Notes: generated by a model from the letters alone, not told the origin. A stretch of DNA of 64,000 bases from Acinetobacter tibetensis (GCF_023824315.1 NZ_CP098732.1:124001-188000); one strand, 5' to 3'; shown: positions 38,862-48,300, counted from the stretch's first letter. Translations and numbers: made by a program.

Positions 38862-39677
38862 TTATTCTTCATCTTGATAGCTGCTAAGACAACTATTGCG
38901 AGCGCGAGGTTTGCCGGCTTCGTTCCAGCACTGGGCTTGGACAATACTTCCTGCATCGTAAGTTAAGACAGCTTCGGGTGTGCCATCTTCGTACCAAATT
39001 TCATAGCGGTTTTGTCTGAGGCCGTTGCGATATTCTCCTCGGCGTTCCAATTTTCCGTTGTGAAACCATTGTTTGAGTTCGCCACGCATCTCACCATGTT
39101 CAAAGCGTACATAGGTCCATGGCTTGCCGTTAGTATACCAACGTTGTTTCATGCCATTTTGTAGCTCATCTTTATATTTCATGGACAGTGCCAATTGTCC
39201 ATTCGAGTGCCAAATGCGATATTCCCCATCAAGAATGCCGTGGTTCATCGTCGACTCTTGCTCTTTTAAACCATTGGCATGCCAGAAGGTGAGTTTGCCA
39301 TGATAACTTCCATCTTCGTATTCAATTTGGCTGCGCATTTTGCCATTGGGATAATAACTTTCAAATGTTCCTGAACCTTGCACTTGATCTGGAAAATGCA
39401 CCAGATGTTCGCATTCGCTGGCTTTGCTGGACGGTTTTTGTGTGGTGATAAATCCTGAGGTTAAGGGGCTTTGGTCGGCATAAAAATATTGCACTAGCCA
39501 TGATTTTGAAGAGCCGCCTGCTTGAATACTGGGTGTGCATTGGGGATGCGCTTGCCACGGGTCATCGCTGCCATCGGATTCTGAAGTGAAAACAATCATA
39601 TTTTCATTGATATAGCCATCGGCGAAGGTGTATAGGGAAACAAGTCCCAAAGACATGCTGAGAAGGAATGCTTTCAT
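38862..39677 (-). CDS. Exported YwqK/MORN-repeat protein
   Basis: 271 residues with a signal peptide (MKAFLLSMSLGLVSLYTFA) and a C-terminal two thirds (about 100-245) built of repeats of the type NGKMRSQIEYEDGSYHG, NGLKEQESTMNHGILDG, NGQLALSMKYKDELQNG, NGKPWTYVRFEHGEMRG, NGKLERRGEYRNGLRQN: the MORN variant of 'YwqK family antitoxin' proteins. Despite that family name no toxin gene is adjacent, and the export signal argues against a cytosolic antitoxin. A paired cysteine near each end may form disulfides. Function unknown. Confidence 0.75.
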   Translation of the reverse strand: MKAFLLSMSLGLVSLYTFADGYINENMIVFTSESDGSDDPWQAHPQCTPSIQAGGSSKSWLVQYFYADQSPLTSGFITTQKPSSKASECEHLVHFPDQVQGSGTFESYYPNGKMRSQIEYEDGSYHGKLTFWHANGLKEQESTMNHGILDGEYRIWHSNGQLALSMKYKDELQNGMKQRWYTNGKPWTYVRFEHGEMRGELKQWFHNGKLERRGEYRNGLRQNRYEIWYEDGTPEAVLTYDAGSIVQAQCWNEAGKPRARNSCLSSYQDEE

Positions 39678-40098
39678 GATTTTGATAATGTAATTGAGTT
39701 ATTGAAAAGTCATAGGGCTTCTGTTTTGATAAAAGCCGAGTTGGATTTTACGTGATTTGGATTTAAATTGAGAAAAATAATTTAGGATTCTGATCGTAGA
39801 CAAGATTTGCAGAAGGTAGAGTCTGAGAAAGGAGTATTGATGTTTCTTATTTTTAGCACGTCCTGATATTGAGTCTGTGGTTGCTTTTTGTTGTTGTGTA
39901 GGAATTGCCTCACTTTTGACTGGGAAAAAGTGACAAAACCCATGTGTTTGACGGATGCTCAGTCCCTTGAGCGCAGTCAAACGAGTGACCTCCATGTCGC
40001 CTGTCATGTGATTTACTTTTAGTTTTGGGCTTTGGTTTTTTCAATTAAATAATTAATAAAGTTGGTCTAAGTGGCTAGTAAAAAATATTTAAATAAAT
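39678..40098. other. Gene-free region between the YwqK-like gene and the DUF4062 gene
   Basis: 421 bp. Its right half holds copy B of the structured element. A frame of 102 codons on the minus strand (40007-39699) runs through the element and is most likely not a gene. The left part is AT-rich with a weak hairpin near 39715-39740. Confidence 0.6.
39893..40008 (-). repeat. Three-hairpin structured intergenic element, copy B
   Basis: Read on the minus strand it lines up with copy A at 15691-15800. Hairpin I is degenerate (GGCGACATGG...GGTCAC). Hairpin II: outer stem GTTTGAC/GTCAAAC (seven pairs) and inner stem GCTCA/TGAGC around the same AGGGAC loop. Then GTTTTG and hairpin III, CACTTTT/AAAAGTG, and finally CCTACAC as in copy A. 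Stem sequences of II differ from copy A but pairing is kept. Confidence 0.7.
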
Positions 40099-41055
40099 TT
40101 AGGCTTCATCATTTAAATATTCATCTAGACTCATATTTTCTTTTTTCAGAGTTTCAAGAATAAGGTTTCGAATTTCAGAATATTTATTTTCATTACTTTT
40201 GAGACGTGATTCTGAAATACTTCCATTATCAGTAATTGAAAAGCCTTCTTTTTTATCTACAGTAAGTTCTTTATTAAAGTGATTACAGTAAGAAGTAAAA
40301 TCTGGATTATTTAAAATATCTACTGGTTTTGGTTTTAGACCGAGGAAGGTTAAATCTTGTATAGCTTTATTACTAAGCATTTCTTCATAAAAAATTGCAT
40401 TTAGTTTTGCTTTTTTGGTTCCTACTGAATTTAAAATTTCGTGGGATAATAATTCTATTCGGGAATTCATTTGACTAATAACTTCTAAATAGTCTGTAAT
40501 TTTTTCACTAGCACTTTTTTTTGTTAAAAAGTCATAAATCATTCCAGCCCATTGCTTTCTTAAATAACATTCAATGTCGTTGAAATCTCTAAATGGCACT
40601 AGAGCATTGTTAGATGATGCTTTACGAACTTCATCAATAAATTCAAATATTTTGATAGAGTCGGATGATGGGAAATTAAATTTTGTAAGATCTATATCCT
40701 TATTTTTTTTATTAGTTAAATAAGTGTGATGATCATGAAGTACCCCTGACTCCACTAAAGTGAATACAGGTATTTTATGTTTAATTGCTTCTCTATATTC
40801 CATATTTGTAATAGAGTCTTCAGTGCCTTGAAATTTTCCACCATAACGTCCACCAATAATTAGAACAAAGAGCTGGCAATTAGGAATTTCAGTTAAACAC
40901 GAATCATGGGTATGAGAAGAAGGATCAAAAAATACTGCACCGTCTTCGCTTAGAATTGGTTCATAACCTAGAGTTGTAATGAAATATCTTAAATTGTCAC
41001 GAATATATTTTAAATCATAACAAGTTGAACTAACGAACACTCTAGGTGTAGCCAT
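40099..41055 (-). CDS. DUF4062 domain protein, possibly horizontally acquired
   Basis: 318 residues. The N-terminal 150 residues match DUF4062: RVFVSSTCYDLKYIRDNLRYFI at 5-26, an acidic FFDPSSHTHDSCLTEI segment, and CQLFVLIIGGRYGG at about 59-72, a flavodoxin/TIR-like fold. The rest is helical and unassigned. DUF4062 is often found as the front domain of large NTPases and in genes linked to phage defence; here it stands alone. The gene is visibly richer in A and T than its neighbours, with many AAA/ATT/TTA codons, which suggests foreign origin. No function can be assigned. Confidence 0.75.
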   Translation of the reverse strand: MATPRVFVSSTCYDLKYIRDNLRYFITTLGYEPILSEDGAVFFDPSSHTHDSCLTEIPNCQLFVLIIGGRYGGKFQGTEDSITNMEYREAIKHKIPVFTLVESGVLHDHHTYLTNKKNKDIDLTKFNFPSSDSIKIFEFIDEVRKASSNNALVPFRDFNDIECYLRKQWAGMIYDFLTKKSASEKITDYLEVISQMNSRIELLSHEILNSVGTKKAKLNAIFYEEMLSNKAIQDLTFLGLKPKPVDILNNPDFTSYCNHFNKELTVDKKEGFSITDNGSISESRLKSNENKYSEIRNLILETLKKENMSLDEYLNDEA

Positions 41056-41108
41056 GTAAAAGAGCCTAAATTATTAATTCTCCTGACTCTTTTACATGAA
41101 ATAGAGTC

Positions 41109-43940
41109 TTATTTCAACAACGGTTTTAAGAACCTTGCTGTATGTGAAATTTTATTTTTCACCACTTCTTCAGGTGTACCTTCAGCAATAATCATCCCAC
41201 CACCTGCGCCACCTTCAGGACCTAAGTCAATAATCCAGTCTGCGGTTTTCACCACATCCAAATTATGCTCAATCACCACAATGGTGTTCCCTTTGTTGCG
41301 TAGCTCATGCAGGATGTCGAGCAACTTGGCAATGTCATGAAAATGCAGACCTGTGGTCGGTTCATCCAGTACATACAACGTTTTACCCGTATCGCGTTTT
41401 GCCAACTCACGTGCCAGTTTTACCCGTTGAGCTTCACCGCCAGACAGTGTGGTTGCAGATTGCCCCAAACGGATATAACCCAAGCCAACTTGGTTCAACG
41501 TTTCTAAACGACGGTGAATGACTGGAATGGCATCGAAGAAATGCATGGCATCTTCAACCGTCATGTCCAACACATCAGAAATGTTTTTGCCTTTGTAGCC
41601 GACTTCCAAAGTTTCACGGTTATAACGTTTACCATGACAGTTATCGCAGGGCACATACATATCTGGCAAGAAGTGCATGGCAACTTTAATCATGCCGTCG
41701 CCTTCGCAGGCTTCACAGCGTCCGCCTTTCACGTTAAAGGAGAAACGACCTGCCGCATAACCGCGTGCTTTGGCTTCTGGCGTTTGCGCAAACAACTCAC
41801 GAATTGGGGTAAATAAACCTGTATAGGTGGCAGGGTTGGAACGCGGAGTACGTCCAATCGGACTTTGGTCAATATCCACGACTTTATCGAGGAATTGCAA
41901 GCCATCAATCGAGTCGAACTTCTCGGCTGTAAGAGTGGTTGCTCCGTTGAGTTGGGTCGCTGCCAATGGTAATAAGGTACGGTTAATCAGGGTCGATTTA
42001 CCTGAACCAGACACGCCTGTGACGCAGGTCATCACACCCAGTGGAATGGTGAGGTCAACATCTTTCAGGTTGTGACCAGCAGCACCCATGAGCTTAATCT
42101 GTTCGTCAGGACGTGGCGGTTGCGTGCGCTGTTTAGGCACAGCAATTTTGAGTTTACCCGACAGATATTGCCCTGTGAGTGAATCTTCATGACGTGCCAA
42201 TTCATCTGCCGTACCTTCGGCAATAATCTCACCACCATGCACGCCCGCACCTGGGCCAATATCAATAATATGATCGGCAGCGCGAATAGCATCTTCATCA
42301 TGTTCGACCACCAACACGGTATTGCCGAGGTCACGCAAGCGCACTAAGGTTTCCAGTAGACGGTCATTGTCACGTTGATGCAGACCAATCGAGGGTTCAT
42401 CCAACACGTACATGACACCCATCAAGCCTGCACCAATTTGCGAAGCTAAACGAATACGCTGTGCTTCACCGCCCGACAGGGTTTCGGCCGAACGCGACAG
42501 GCTCAGATAGTTCAACCCGACAGACACGAGGAAATGTAAGCGTTCACGAATTTCTTTAAAAATCTTGTCGGCAATTTCGCCTTTGGCACCGGTTAAATTT
42601 AGGCTTTGGTAATAGGTCTCAGCATCGCCAATCGCCATTTGGGTAATCTCGGCAATGGTTTTGTCTTTGACACGTACATTGCGGGAAATTTCGTTTAAAC
42701 GTGAACCACCGCAGGCATCACAAGCTGCATTGGATAAATACTGTGCCAAATCATCGCGTACATAGTTACTCTCGGTTTCACGGTAACGACGCTCAAGATG
42801 CGGCAAAATCCCTTCAAAAGGTTGTACGCGATTGTGCTTGCGTCCACGCTCATCGATATAACTGAGATCGACCTTTTCTTTGCCTGTGCCGTATAAAAAC
42901 TTCTTCTGGGTGTCTTTATCCAGCTCGTTCCACGGGGTATCGAGTGACAATTCAAAATGATCCGCAACTTTTTGAATCATGCTGTAGTAATACGGGCGTT
43001 GTCTGTCCCAACCACGAATGGCACCCTGACTAATCGAGAGTTCTGAATTTGGAATGAGTTTGTCGGCACTGAAATGGCTGCGTGTGCCTAAACCATCACA
43101 GACAGGGCAGGCACCAAAGGGGTTGTTAAAGGAAAATAGGCGGGGTTCTAGTTCTGCTACAGCACGGTCACATTTAGGACAAGAGTGTTTGGCTGAAAAA
43201 ACACGGTCAGGATGTTCACCTTTCATCCATGACAGTACTGCAATATCACCGCCTAAACGTAGGGCGGTTTCAAAACTTTCTGCAATACGGTTACCCAAGT
43301 CATCACGGACTTTAAAACGGTCCACCACTACTTCAATGGTGTGCTTTTTCTTTTTGTCCAGTTCAGGCGGTGAATCAATATCAATAATTTCCCCATCCAC
43401 ACGGGCACGAACAAAACCTTGACTTTGCAGTTGTTCAAACAGATTGCTGTATTCGCCTTTTCGCTCACGCACCACAGGTGCAAGCAACATTAATGCAGTG
43501 CCTTCTTCGAGGGTTTTGACTGCATCAACCATTTCCGAAATGGTTTGTGCCACCATCGGTAGGTCATGTTCAGGGCAAAAAGGCGTGCCGACTCGCGCAT
43601 AGAGCAGACGTAAATAGTCGTAAATTTCAGTAATAGTACCCACAGTCGAACGTGGGTTATGGCTGGTGGACTTCTGTTCAATGGCAATCGCAGGGCTTAA
43701 ACCTTCAATCGAATCGACTTCAGGTTTTTCCATTTGCGATAAAAACTGCCGTGCATAGGCAGACAGCGATTCTACATAGCGGCGCTGACCTTCAGCATAC
43801 AAGGTATCGAAAGCGAGAGAGGATTTACCTGAACCTGAAAGTCCCGTAATCACCACAAACTTGTCGCGGGGAATATCGAGGCTCACATTTTTTAAATTGT
43901 GGGTACGTGCACCTCGAATACGGATATGACTTTGGCTCAT
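41109..43940 (-). CDS. uvrA: Excinuclease ABC subunit A
   Basis: Damage-recognition ATPase of nucleotide excision repair, 943 residues. Two ABC modules: Walker [10 protein letters not shown] near 34 and GVSGSGKST near 640; two ABC signatures ([16 protein letters not shown] near 488 and [16 protein letters not shown] near 825); zinc sites CPKC...CPVC (about 253-280) and CEAC...CDNC (about 735-760). Divergent from a tetR gene across 245 bases. No obvious LexA box, consistent with Acinetobacter lacking LexA. Confidence 0.98.
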   Translation of the reverse strand: MSQSHIRIRGARTHNLKNVSLDIPRDKFVVITGLSGSGKSSLAFDTLYAEGQRRYVESLSAYARQFLSQMEKPEVDSIEGLSPAIAIEQKSTSHNPRSTVGTITEIYDYLRLLYARVGTPFCPEHDLPMVAQTISEMVDAVKTLEEGTALMLLAPVVRERKGEYSNLFEQLQSQGFVRARVDGEIIDIDSPPELDKKKKHTIEVVVDRFKVRDDLGNRIAESFETALRLGGDIAVLSWMKGEHPDRVFSAKHSCPKCDRAVAELEPRLFSFNNPFGACPVCDGLGTRSHFSADKLIPNSELSISQGAIRGWDRQRPYYYSMIQKVADHFELSLDTPWNELDKDTQKKFLYGTGKEKVDLSYIDERGRKHNRVQPFEGILPHLERRYRETESNYVRDDLAQYLSNAACDACGGSRLNEISRNVRVKDKTIAEITQMAIGDAETYYQSLNLTGAKGEIADKIFKEIRERLHFLVSVGLNYLSLSRSAETLSGGEAQRIRLASQIGAGLMGVMYVLDEPSIGLHQRDNDRLLETLVRLRDLGNTVLVVEHDEDAIRAADHIIDIGPGAGVHGGEIIAEGTADELARHEDSLTGQYLSGKLKIAVPKQRTQPPRPDEQIKLMGAAGHNLKDVDLTIPLGVMTCVTGVSGSGKSTLINRTLLPLAATQLNGATTLTAEKFDSIDGLQFLDKVVDIDQSPIGRTPRSNPATYTGLFTPIRELFAQTPEAKARGYAAGRFSFNVKGGRCEACEGDGMIKVAMHFLPDMYVPCDNCHGKRYNRETLEVGYKGKNISDVLDMTVEDAMHFFDAIPVIHRRLETLNQVGLGYIRLGQSATTLSGGEAQRVKLARELAKRDTGKTLYVLDEPTTGLHFHDIAKLLDILHELRNKGNTIVVIEHNLDVVKTADWIIDLGPEGGAGGGMIIAEGTPEEVVKNKISHTARFLKPLLK

Positions 43941-44185
43941 GAAAACATCTCAATTATTGTGCAAATAGAAACTTATATGATAGCGCTTTAAAATTGTTCA
44001 AGTCAGTGATCTGGGTTTTTAAACGACAAATCATGACGGATGAATTATCCCTGAACAATCTCGCGTATTTTAAGTCGCTATTATTAACATTCATTTGCCG
44101 TAGTGGCTACTCCTGTAGAAATTTAACCGTCCAAGTTACATAAATTTACTAGGCGACTGGTCTAATATTGAAATATAGTCAGCTC

Positions 44186-44788
44186 ATGAAACGATCAAGT
44201 AAAAGTGAAGCCACCCGCCAACACATTCTGGAAACCAGTTTTCCGCTGGTATTACAGAAAGGCTTTGTCGGGGTAGGGCTACAAGAAATCTTAAAAGCCT
44301 GTGACGTGCCGAAAGGCTCGTTCTACCATTATTTTGCGTCGAAAGAGGCTTTTGGCTGTGCGCTGTTAGAGCAGTACATCACCTATTATAAAGATCAGGT
44401 GGAGCAGTTGTGGCAACTGACGGACGGCAGTGCTTATGCACGTTTGATGGCGTTATGGCAGGCATGGATTGAAGACCCGATTCGGGGTGGTTGGGCGGAA
44501 AACTGTCTGATTGTGAAATTGGCAGCCGAAGTGTCTGACTTGTCTGAAGATATGCGTCAAATCCTGAATTTCGGGGTCAATAAATTAACCGAACGCGTTG
44601 CGGCTTTGCTTGAGGAAGGACAGCAGGAAGGTTCCATTCCTGCACATATCCAACCTTTCAAAATGGCACAAGTGATGTATCAACTGTGGTTGGGTGCAGC
44701 CTTGCTGGCCAAACTGGCACAAGACAAAGCCCCTTTGCATTTGGCACTCGAAACCACACAAAACCTCTTACAACCCATCAAGGATTAA
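44186..44788 (+). CDS. TetR/AcrR-family transcriptional regulator
   Basis: About 200 residues. N-terminal helix-turn-helix: SEATRQHILETSFPLVLQKG then VGLQEILKACDVPKGSFYHYFASKEAF (about 6-53), with a C-terminal ligand-binding domain of the AcuR/NemR-like kind (GGWAENCLIVKLAAEVSDLSEDMR). A conserved-looking Cys (ENCLIVKLA) may sense electrophiles, as in NemR. It ends three bases before the start of the oxidoreductase gene, so the two are co-transcribed and the regulator probably represses its own operon. TAGGCGACTGGTCTA (44149-44163) ahead of the ATG is a partial dyad and a candidate operator. Confidence 0.9.
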   Translation: MKRSSKSEATRQHILETSFPLVLQKGFVGVGLQEILKACDVPKGSFYHYFASKEAFGCALLEQYITYYKDQVEQLWQLTDGSAYARLMALWQAWIEDPIRGGWAENCLIVKLAAEVSDLSEDMRQILNFGVNKLTERVAALLEEGQQEGSIPAHIQPFKMAQVMYQLWLGAALLAKLAQDKAPLHLALETTQNLLQPIKD

Positions 44789-44791
44789 CCC

Positions 44792-45769
44792 ATGCGCAGT
44801 ATTATTCATCGTCGTTTTGGCGAACCAGTTGATGTATTAGAACAAGCAAACATGCCACAGCCTGAGCCAAAAGCAGGGCAAGTCCGTTTAAAAGTGATTT
44901 TATCCCCGATTCATAACCATGATGTATGGACCGTCCGTGGTAGTTATGGTTATAAGCCTGAATTACCTGCCATTGGGGGCAGTGAAGCGGTTGGAGTAAT
45001 TGATGCATTGGGTGAAGGCGTAACAGGTTTTGAATTGGGACAACGTGTTTCGGTAGCGGGCATTCATGGCAGTTGGGCAGAATATTGTCTCGCGCCAGCA
45101 GCAGCCCTCATTCCTTTACCCGATGCGATTCCCGATGAATTGGCAGCACAGTTGATTGCCATGCCTCTCAGTTCTTTAATGTTATTGGATTTTGCCAACT
45201 TAGAGTCAGGTCAGTGGATGATTCAAAACACTGCCAATGGTGCAGTGGGTAAAACTGTAGCGATGGTGGCCCAAGCACGTGGCATTCATGTGATTAACTT
45301 GGTGCGTCGTCAGGAAGCTGTTGCCGAAATGACTGCTTTAGGCATTCAAAATGTGGTGGCAACTGATCAAGCCGATTGGAAAGCCCAAGTCCAAGCCATT
45401 CAGGGCGATCAAGCGTTGATGGTCGGTGTCGATTCGATTGGAGGTAAAGCCAGCGGTGAGTTGTTAAGCTTATTGGGTGAAAATTCCTTATTGGTTTCCT
45501 TCGGTAGCATGACGGGTGAAACCATGCAGATTGAGTCGGGCGATTTAATCTTTAAACAAGCCACAATCAAAGGATTTTGGGCGAGTGTAGTGAATCAGCA
45601 CATGCCTGCGGAACGTAAAAAAGCGTTGGTAGTTGAATTATTAACGCTTGCGGCACAGCAGAAACTGACCCTACCTGTCGAAGGAATTTATACCTTTGAT
45701 CAGGTGTCGCAAGCAGCGGAAAAAGCCACCCAAGCCGCACGCCAAGGTAAAGTGTTATTTAAAGCTTAA
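44792..45769 (+). CDS. Medium-chain dehydrogenase/reductase (zinc-independent enoyl/quinone reductase type)
   Basis: 325 residues of the MDR superfamily. N-terminal GroES-like domain with HNHDVWTVRGSYGYKPELPAIGGSEAVGVI (about 42-70), then a Rossmann domain with NGAVGKTVAMVAQARG (about 150-165). The cysteines of the structural zinc site are missing, as in quinone oxidoreductases and 2-enoyl-thioester reductases. Directly behind the TetR gene (3-base gap) and ahead of the DUF1304 gene, probably a detoxification operon for electrophiles such as enals or quinones; substrate unknown. Confidence 0.85.
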   Translation: MRSIIHRRFGEPVDVLEQANMPQPEPKAGQVRLKVILSPIHNHDVWTVRGSYGYKPELPAIGGSEAVGVIDALGEGVTGFELGQRVSVAGIHGSWAEYCLAPAAALIPLPDAIPDELAAQLIAMPLSSLMLLDFANLESGQWMIQNTANGAVGKTVAMVAQARGIHVINLVRRQEAVAEMTALGIQNVVATDQADWKAQVQAIQGDQALMVGVDSIGGKASGELLSLLGENSLLVSFGSMTGETMQIESGDLIFKQATIKGFWASVVNQHMPAERKKALVVELLTLAAQQKLTLPVEGIYTFDQVSQAAEKATQAARQGKVLFKA

Positions 45770-45842
45770 TTTTGAAGGTTGAAGTGGGCCGAAAGGCTCA
45801 CTTTCGCTATCGCAGATAAAACAACAAAGAAGGAAAATAAAA

Positions 45843-46196
45843 ATGTTTGGACAAATTTTAGTGGGTCTTATTGCCGTTTTGCATGTCTATATTTTAGTGC
45901 TAGAAATGTTTTTATGGGATAAGCCCTACGGCTTGAAAGCCTTTGGCAACACTCCTGAAAAAGCCCAATTGACCAAGGTCATGGCACAAAATCAGGGACT
46001 GTATAACGGCTTCTTGGCAGCAGGTCTATTCTGGTCGTTGTACGCACCTGAAAGCTATGCCTTGGCTCTGGCCAATTTCTTTTTAGGCTGTGTATTGGTG
46101 GCAGGGATTTATGGGGGGATGACCGCCAATAAAAAGATTATTTATATTCAGGCGGTGCCTGCGCTATTGGCGTTATTGGCAGTCAATTTACTTTAG
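45843..46196 (+). CDS. DUF1304 membrane protein
   Basis: 117 residues with four hydrophobic helices; LVLEMFLWDKPYGLKAFG near 20-37 and NQGLYNGFLAAGLFW near 50-64 are typical of DUF1304. AAGGAAAA lies 7 bases before the ATG. It lies 73 bases after the oxidoreductase gene in the same direction and may be the last gene of the tetR operon. Family function unknown. Confidence 0.85.
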   Translation: MFGQILVGLIAVLHVYILVLEMFLWDKPYGLKAFGNTPEKAQLTKVMAQNQGLYNGFLAAGLFWSLYAPESYALALANFFLGCVLVAGIYGGMTANKKIIYIQAVPALLALLAVNLL

Positions 46197-46212
46197 ACCT
46201 GAAACCCCATCG

Positions 46213-46240
46213 AGGTGTTAGCAGCCTGTGCATAACACCT
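46213..46240. terminator. Hairpin after the DUF1304 gene, possible terminator
   Basis: Perfect eight-base arms AGGTGTTA/TAACACCT with a 12-base loop, 17 bases after the DUF1304 stop. Only a short T stretch follows, so termination would be weak. Confidence 0.4.
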
Positions 46241-46254
46241 TTGCTTGGGATGAT

Positions 46255-46476
46255 TTAGCAAGCCAAGGCAAGTGGACGTTCAAAAATAGACGCAACCGAT
46301 TCGAAAGCATGTTGCCTTGAAATAGCATCCTATTGGCGTGCATAAACATTGATGTCTTTTTCTAGAATTTGTAGAAAGTCATTGTAGTGTTGTTCAAAAT
46401 TTTACACCAACAGAACATCGTCATGTTTATCTGAACGTAGGTTGATGAGCAAAACGGTTTCAGATTCGATATTTTA
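46255..46476 (-). pseudogene. Decayed gene fragment of unknown family
   Basis: On the minus strand one frame reads as normal protein with two in-frame stops and no frameshift: ESETVLLINLRSDKHDDVLL, stop, NFEQHYNDFLQILEKDINVY then ARQ, stop, DAISRQHAFESVASIFERPL then ALAC, stop. Composition and codon use are protein-like, and each stop could arise from a Gln codon by C-to-T change. No start codon or upstream extension is found. The parent family is not recognised. The surrounding gap (46197-46574) has no intact gene. Confidence 0.45.
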
Positions 46477-46574
46477 TCCTAGATATTTCCACTAAATTCA
46501 CATGCAAAGCTGCCTTTTAGAGCGCAGAATATGGGAGTGGGTTAGATAGTGAAAGTATTGGATAGAACCGAAGT

Positions 46575-46916
46575 ATGTGGGCATTATTTTTAAAATGTAT
46601 GTTGGGTGCAGCAGTCGTACTGCTGATTTCAATTTTATCCAAAAGTAAGGCTTTTTATATTGCAGGTTTGGTTCCGCTATTTCCCACTTTTGCCCTGATT
46701 GCACATGTGATTGTGTACCAACAAAAAGGGGCGGAAGCCTTACAAAAAACCGCGTTATTTGGCCTATGGTCTCTGATTCCTTATGCCATTTATTTAGCTG
46801 CCGTTTATGTGTTGGCGACGCGCATGTCGATGTGGTCATGTTTGGGCGTAGCGACACTCAGTTGGGCCGTGGCTGCGGCAGGTTTAATTTATGCGTGGCA
46901 AATATTTCAACATTGA
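46575..46916 (+). CDS. glpM: GlpM family membrane protein
   Basis: 113 residues, four transmembrane helices. The blocks LKCMLGAAVVLLISILSKSK and FYIAGLVPLFPTFALIAHVIV are those of GlpM, a small membrane protein first described next to glycerol genes and linked to alginate production in Pseudomonas; its mechanism is unknown. No glycerol genes are nearby. The start has a weak GAACCG purine stretch only. Confidence 0.85.
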   Translation: MWALFLKCMLGAAVVLLISILSKSKAFYIAGLVPLFPTFALIAHVIVYQQKGAEALQKTALFGLWSLIPYAIYLAAVYVLATRMSMWSCLGVATLSWAVAAAGLIYAWQIFQH

Positions 46917-46959
46917 AAAGATCAAGCAACGGTTCTTAATCTTTTCAAGCAGGATGTAC

Positions 46960-47766
46960 TTATGATGCTTTCAGAACGCGGTCTCTGAGAATACGTTCAA
47001 CCATATGAAGCATTTTCTTGCGAGACAAAATACGTGGCAATTGAGCGGTGAGATAGTTGCTACACCCGACAATAATTGATGTTTTGTTTTGATCTAGGGC
47101 TACTAATGTAGCGGAAACGACGTCTTCGACTGAAGAGCTTTTCATGCCGCGAGTATCGGCATTTGCTACTTGTGTAAAGTTGGTTTCGGTATTGCCAGGA
47201 CAAACTGCCAAGAATTTAACCCCTGAAGATGCATATTCTCCTGCAAGTGCTTCAGTAAAATTAAGCACGTAAGATTTGCTTGCGCCATAGACCGCAATAT
47301 ACGGCAAGGGTTGAAACGCCGCTGTCGATGCGATATTGATCATGATGCCTTTTTTGCTCGCCAGCATTTGTGGCAAAAATAAGTAACATAAAGACGTTAC
47401 ACTATTCATGTTGAGCAGCATCATTTCATTGTAGGTCGCGGCAGATTGATCTAGAAATTTGCTCCATTTTCCAAATCCAGCGTTGTTAATTAAAATCTCG
47501 ACCGATAATTTTCGTGCTTGCACCTCATCAAACAGCTTTTGCGCTGCATGGGGTTGAGCCAAATCTAAACCAATGACTTCAACCTGAATGTTATATTTTT
47601 TTTGAAGTTCATTGGCTAACTCATTCAGTTTTTGCTCAGAGCGTGCGGTCAAAATTAAGTGGATGCCTAGGGAGGCAAGCTTTTGCGCATAAGCTTTGCC
47701 GATTCCTGAAGATGCGCCTGTAATTAATGCTGTTGAATTTTTAAATGTCGAAAGATGAGAACTCAT
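46960..47766 (-). CDS. Short-chain dehydrogenase/reductase
   Basis: 268 residues of the classical SDR fold: cofactor loop TGASSGIGKAYAQKLA (about 16-31), NNAG (about 93-96), catalytic Ser in NIASTA, YGASK with Tyr and Lys (about 159-163), then CPGNTETNF. The Arg/Ser after strand 2 (LTARSEQKL) suggests NADPH. The C-terminus is basic (RKKMLHMVERILRDRVLKAS). Its promoter has the long spacer typical of MerR control and the MerR-type gene lies directly upstream. Substrate unknown. Confidence 0.9.
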   Translation of the reverse strand: MSSHLSTFKNSTALITGASSGIGKAYAQKLASLGIHLILTARSEQKLNELANELQKKYNIQVEVIGLDLAQPHAAQKLFDEVQARKLSVEILINNAGFGKWSKFLDQSAATYNEMMLLNMNSVTSLCYLFLPQMLASKKGIMINIASTAAFQPLPYIAVYGASKSYVLNFTEALAGEYASSGVKFLAVCPGNTETNFTQVANADTRGMKSSSVEDVVSATLVALDQNKTSIIVGCSNYLTAQLPRILSRKKMLHMVERILRDRVLKAS

Positions 47767-47795
47767 TTTATAAATCCATAATAAAAGGAGTTATG

Positions 47796-47827
47796 ACCAT
47801 AAACCTTTCCCCTAAGGGCAGAGTCAA
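47796..47827 (-). promoter_or_regulatory. MerR-type promoter of the SDR gene
   Basis: Minus strand: TTGACT (47827-47822), a 20-bp spacer, TATGGT (47801-47796). The spacer contains the dyad CCCTTAGGGG flanked by CTG and AAAG. The 19-20 bp spacing with an embedded dyad is the hallmark of promoters that MerR-family activators twist into shape. Confidence 0.7.
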
Positions 47828-47859
47828 GCTTTAATTTTCAGATTTGTTGATTGACCGTG

Positions 47860-48231
47860 CTATACAGCGCTGTTGTCGGTCATATAGGTTTGGGTAATTT
47901 CATCCTCCAATTGCTTTAAGTTTTCTTGTAAACGGTTTAAGGCGTGTTGGTGTTCTAAAATTTGCTGATGCTTGTTGGCGATTAAAGCCTTCGCTACTTC
48001 TACAGGAAATCGGTTCTGTTGATATTTTAAAACAGCAAGGTCATACAGCTCAGCAAGACTAAATCCAACCGCTTGGGCAAGACGGATCATTTTGACTGAT
48101 TGGACATCAATCGCTGCATAAATACGATAATTTCCTTTTCTCTTCGCAACGGGCAATAAACCGAGTTTTTCATAATGCCGAATGGCTTTCGGGGTGGTGC
48201 CTGTTAAAGCAGCCAATTCTCCAATATACAT
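47860..48231 (-). CDS. MerR-family transcriptional regulator
   Basis: About 123 residues: N-terminal MYIGELAALTGTTPKAIRHYEKLGLL (helix-turn-helix), then GNYRIYAAIDVQSVKMIRLAQAVGFSLAEL, and a coiled-coil dimerisation helix (about 75-115). No metal-binding cysteines, so it senses something other than a metal. The start at 48231 gives the normal MerR N-terminus; the frame extends ten codons upstream. It lies 93 bases before the SDR gene in the same direction and most likely controls it. Confidence 0.9.
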   Translation of the reverse strand: MYIGELAALTGTTPKAIRHYEKLGLLPVAKRKGNYRIYAAIDVQSVKMIRLAQAVGFSLAELYDLAVLKYQQNRFPVEVAKALIANKHQQILEHQHALNRLQENLKQLEDEITQTYMTDNSAV

Positions 48232-48300
48232 ATTTTTCTCAATTGTTTTAAAGATGATCATGAGCCAAATGACCCATGATCAGTTTAGTATATGGTCAAA

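Noticed and set aside
39699..40007. A 102-codon reading frame on the minus strand
   Set aside because: It runs straight through hairpin element B and then AT-rich DNA, lacks a ribosome-binding site and has no protein-like pattern; the open frame is a by-product of the element.
43941..44185. SOS box upstream of uvrA
   Set aside because: No LexA-type site or clear UmuDAb-type palindrome could be recognised between uvrA and the tetR gene.
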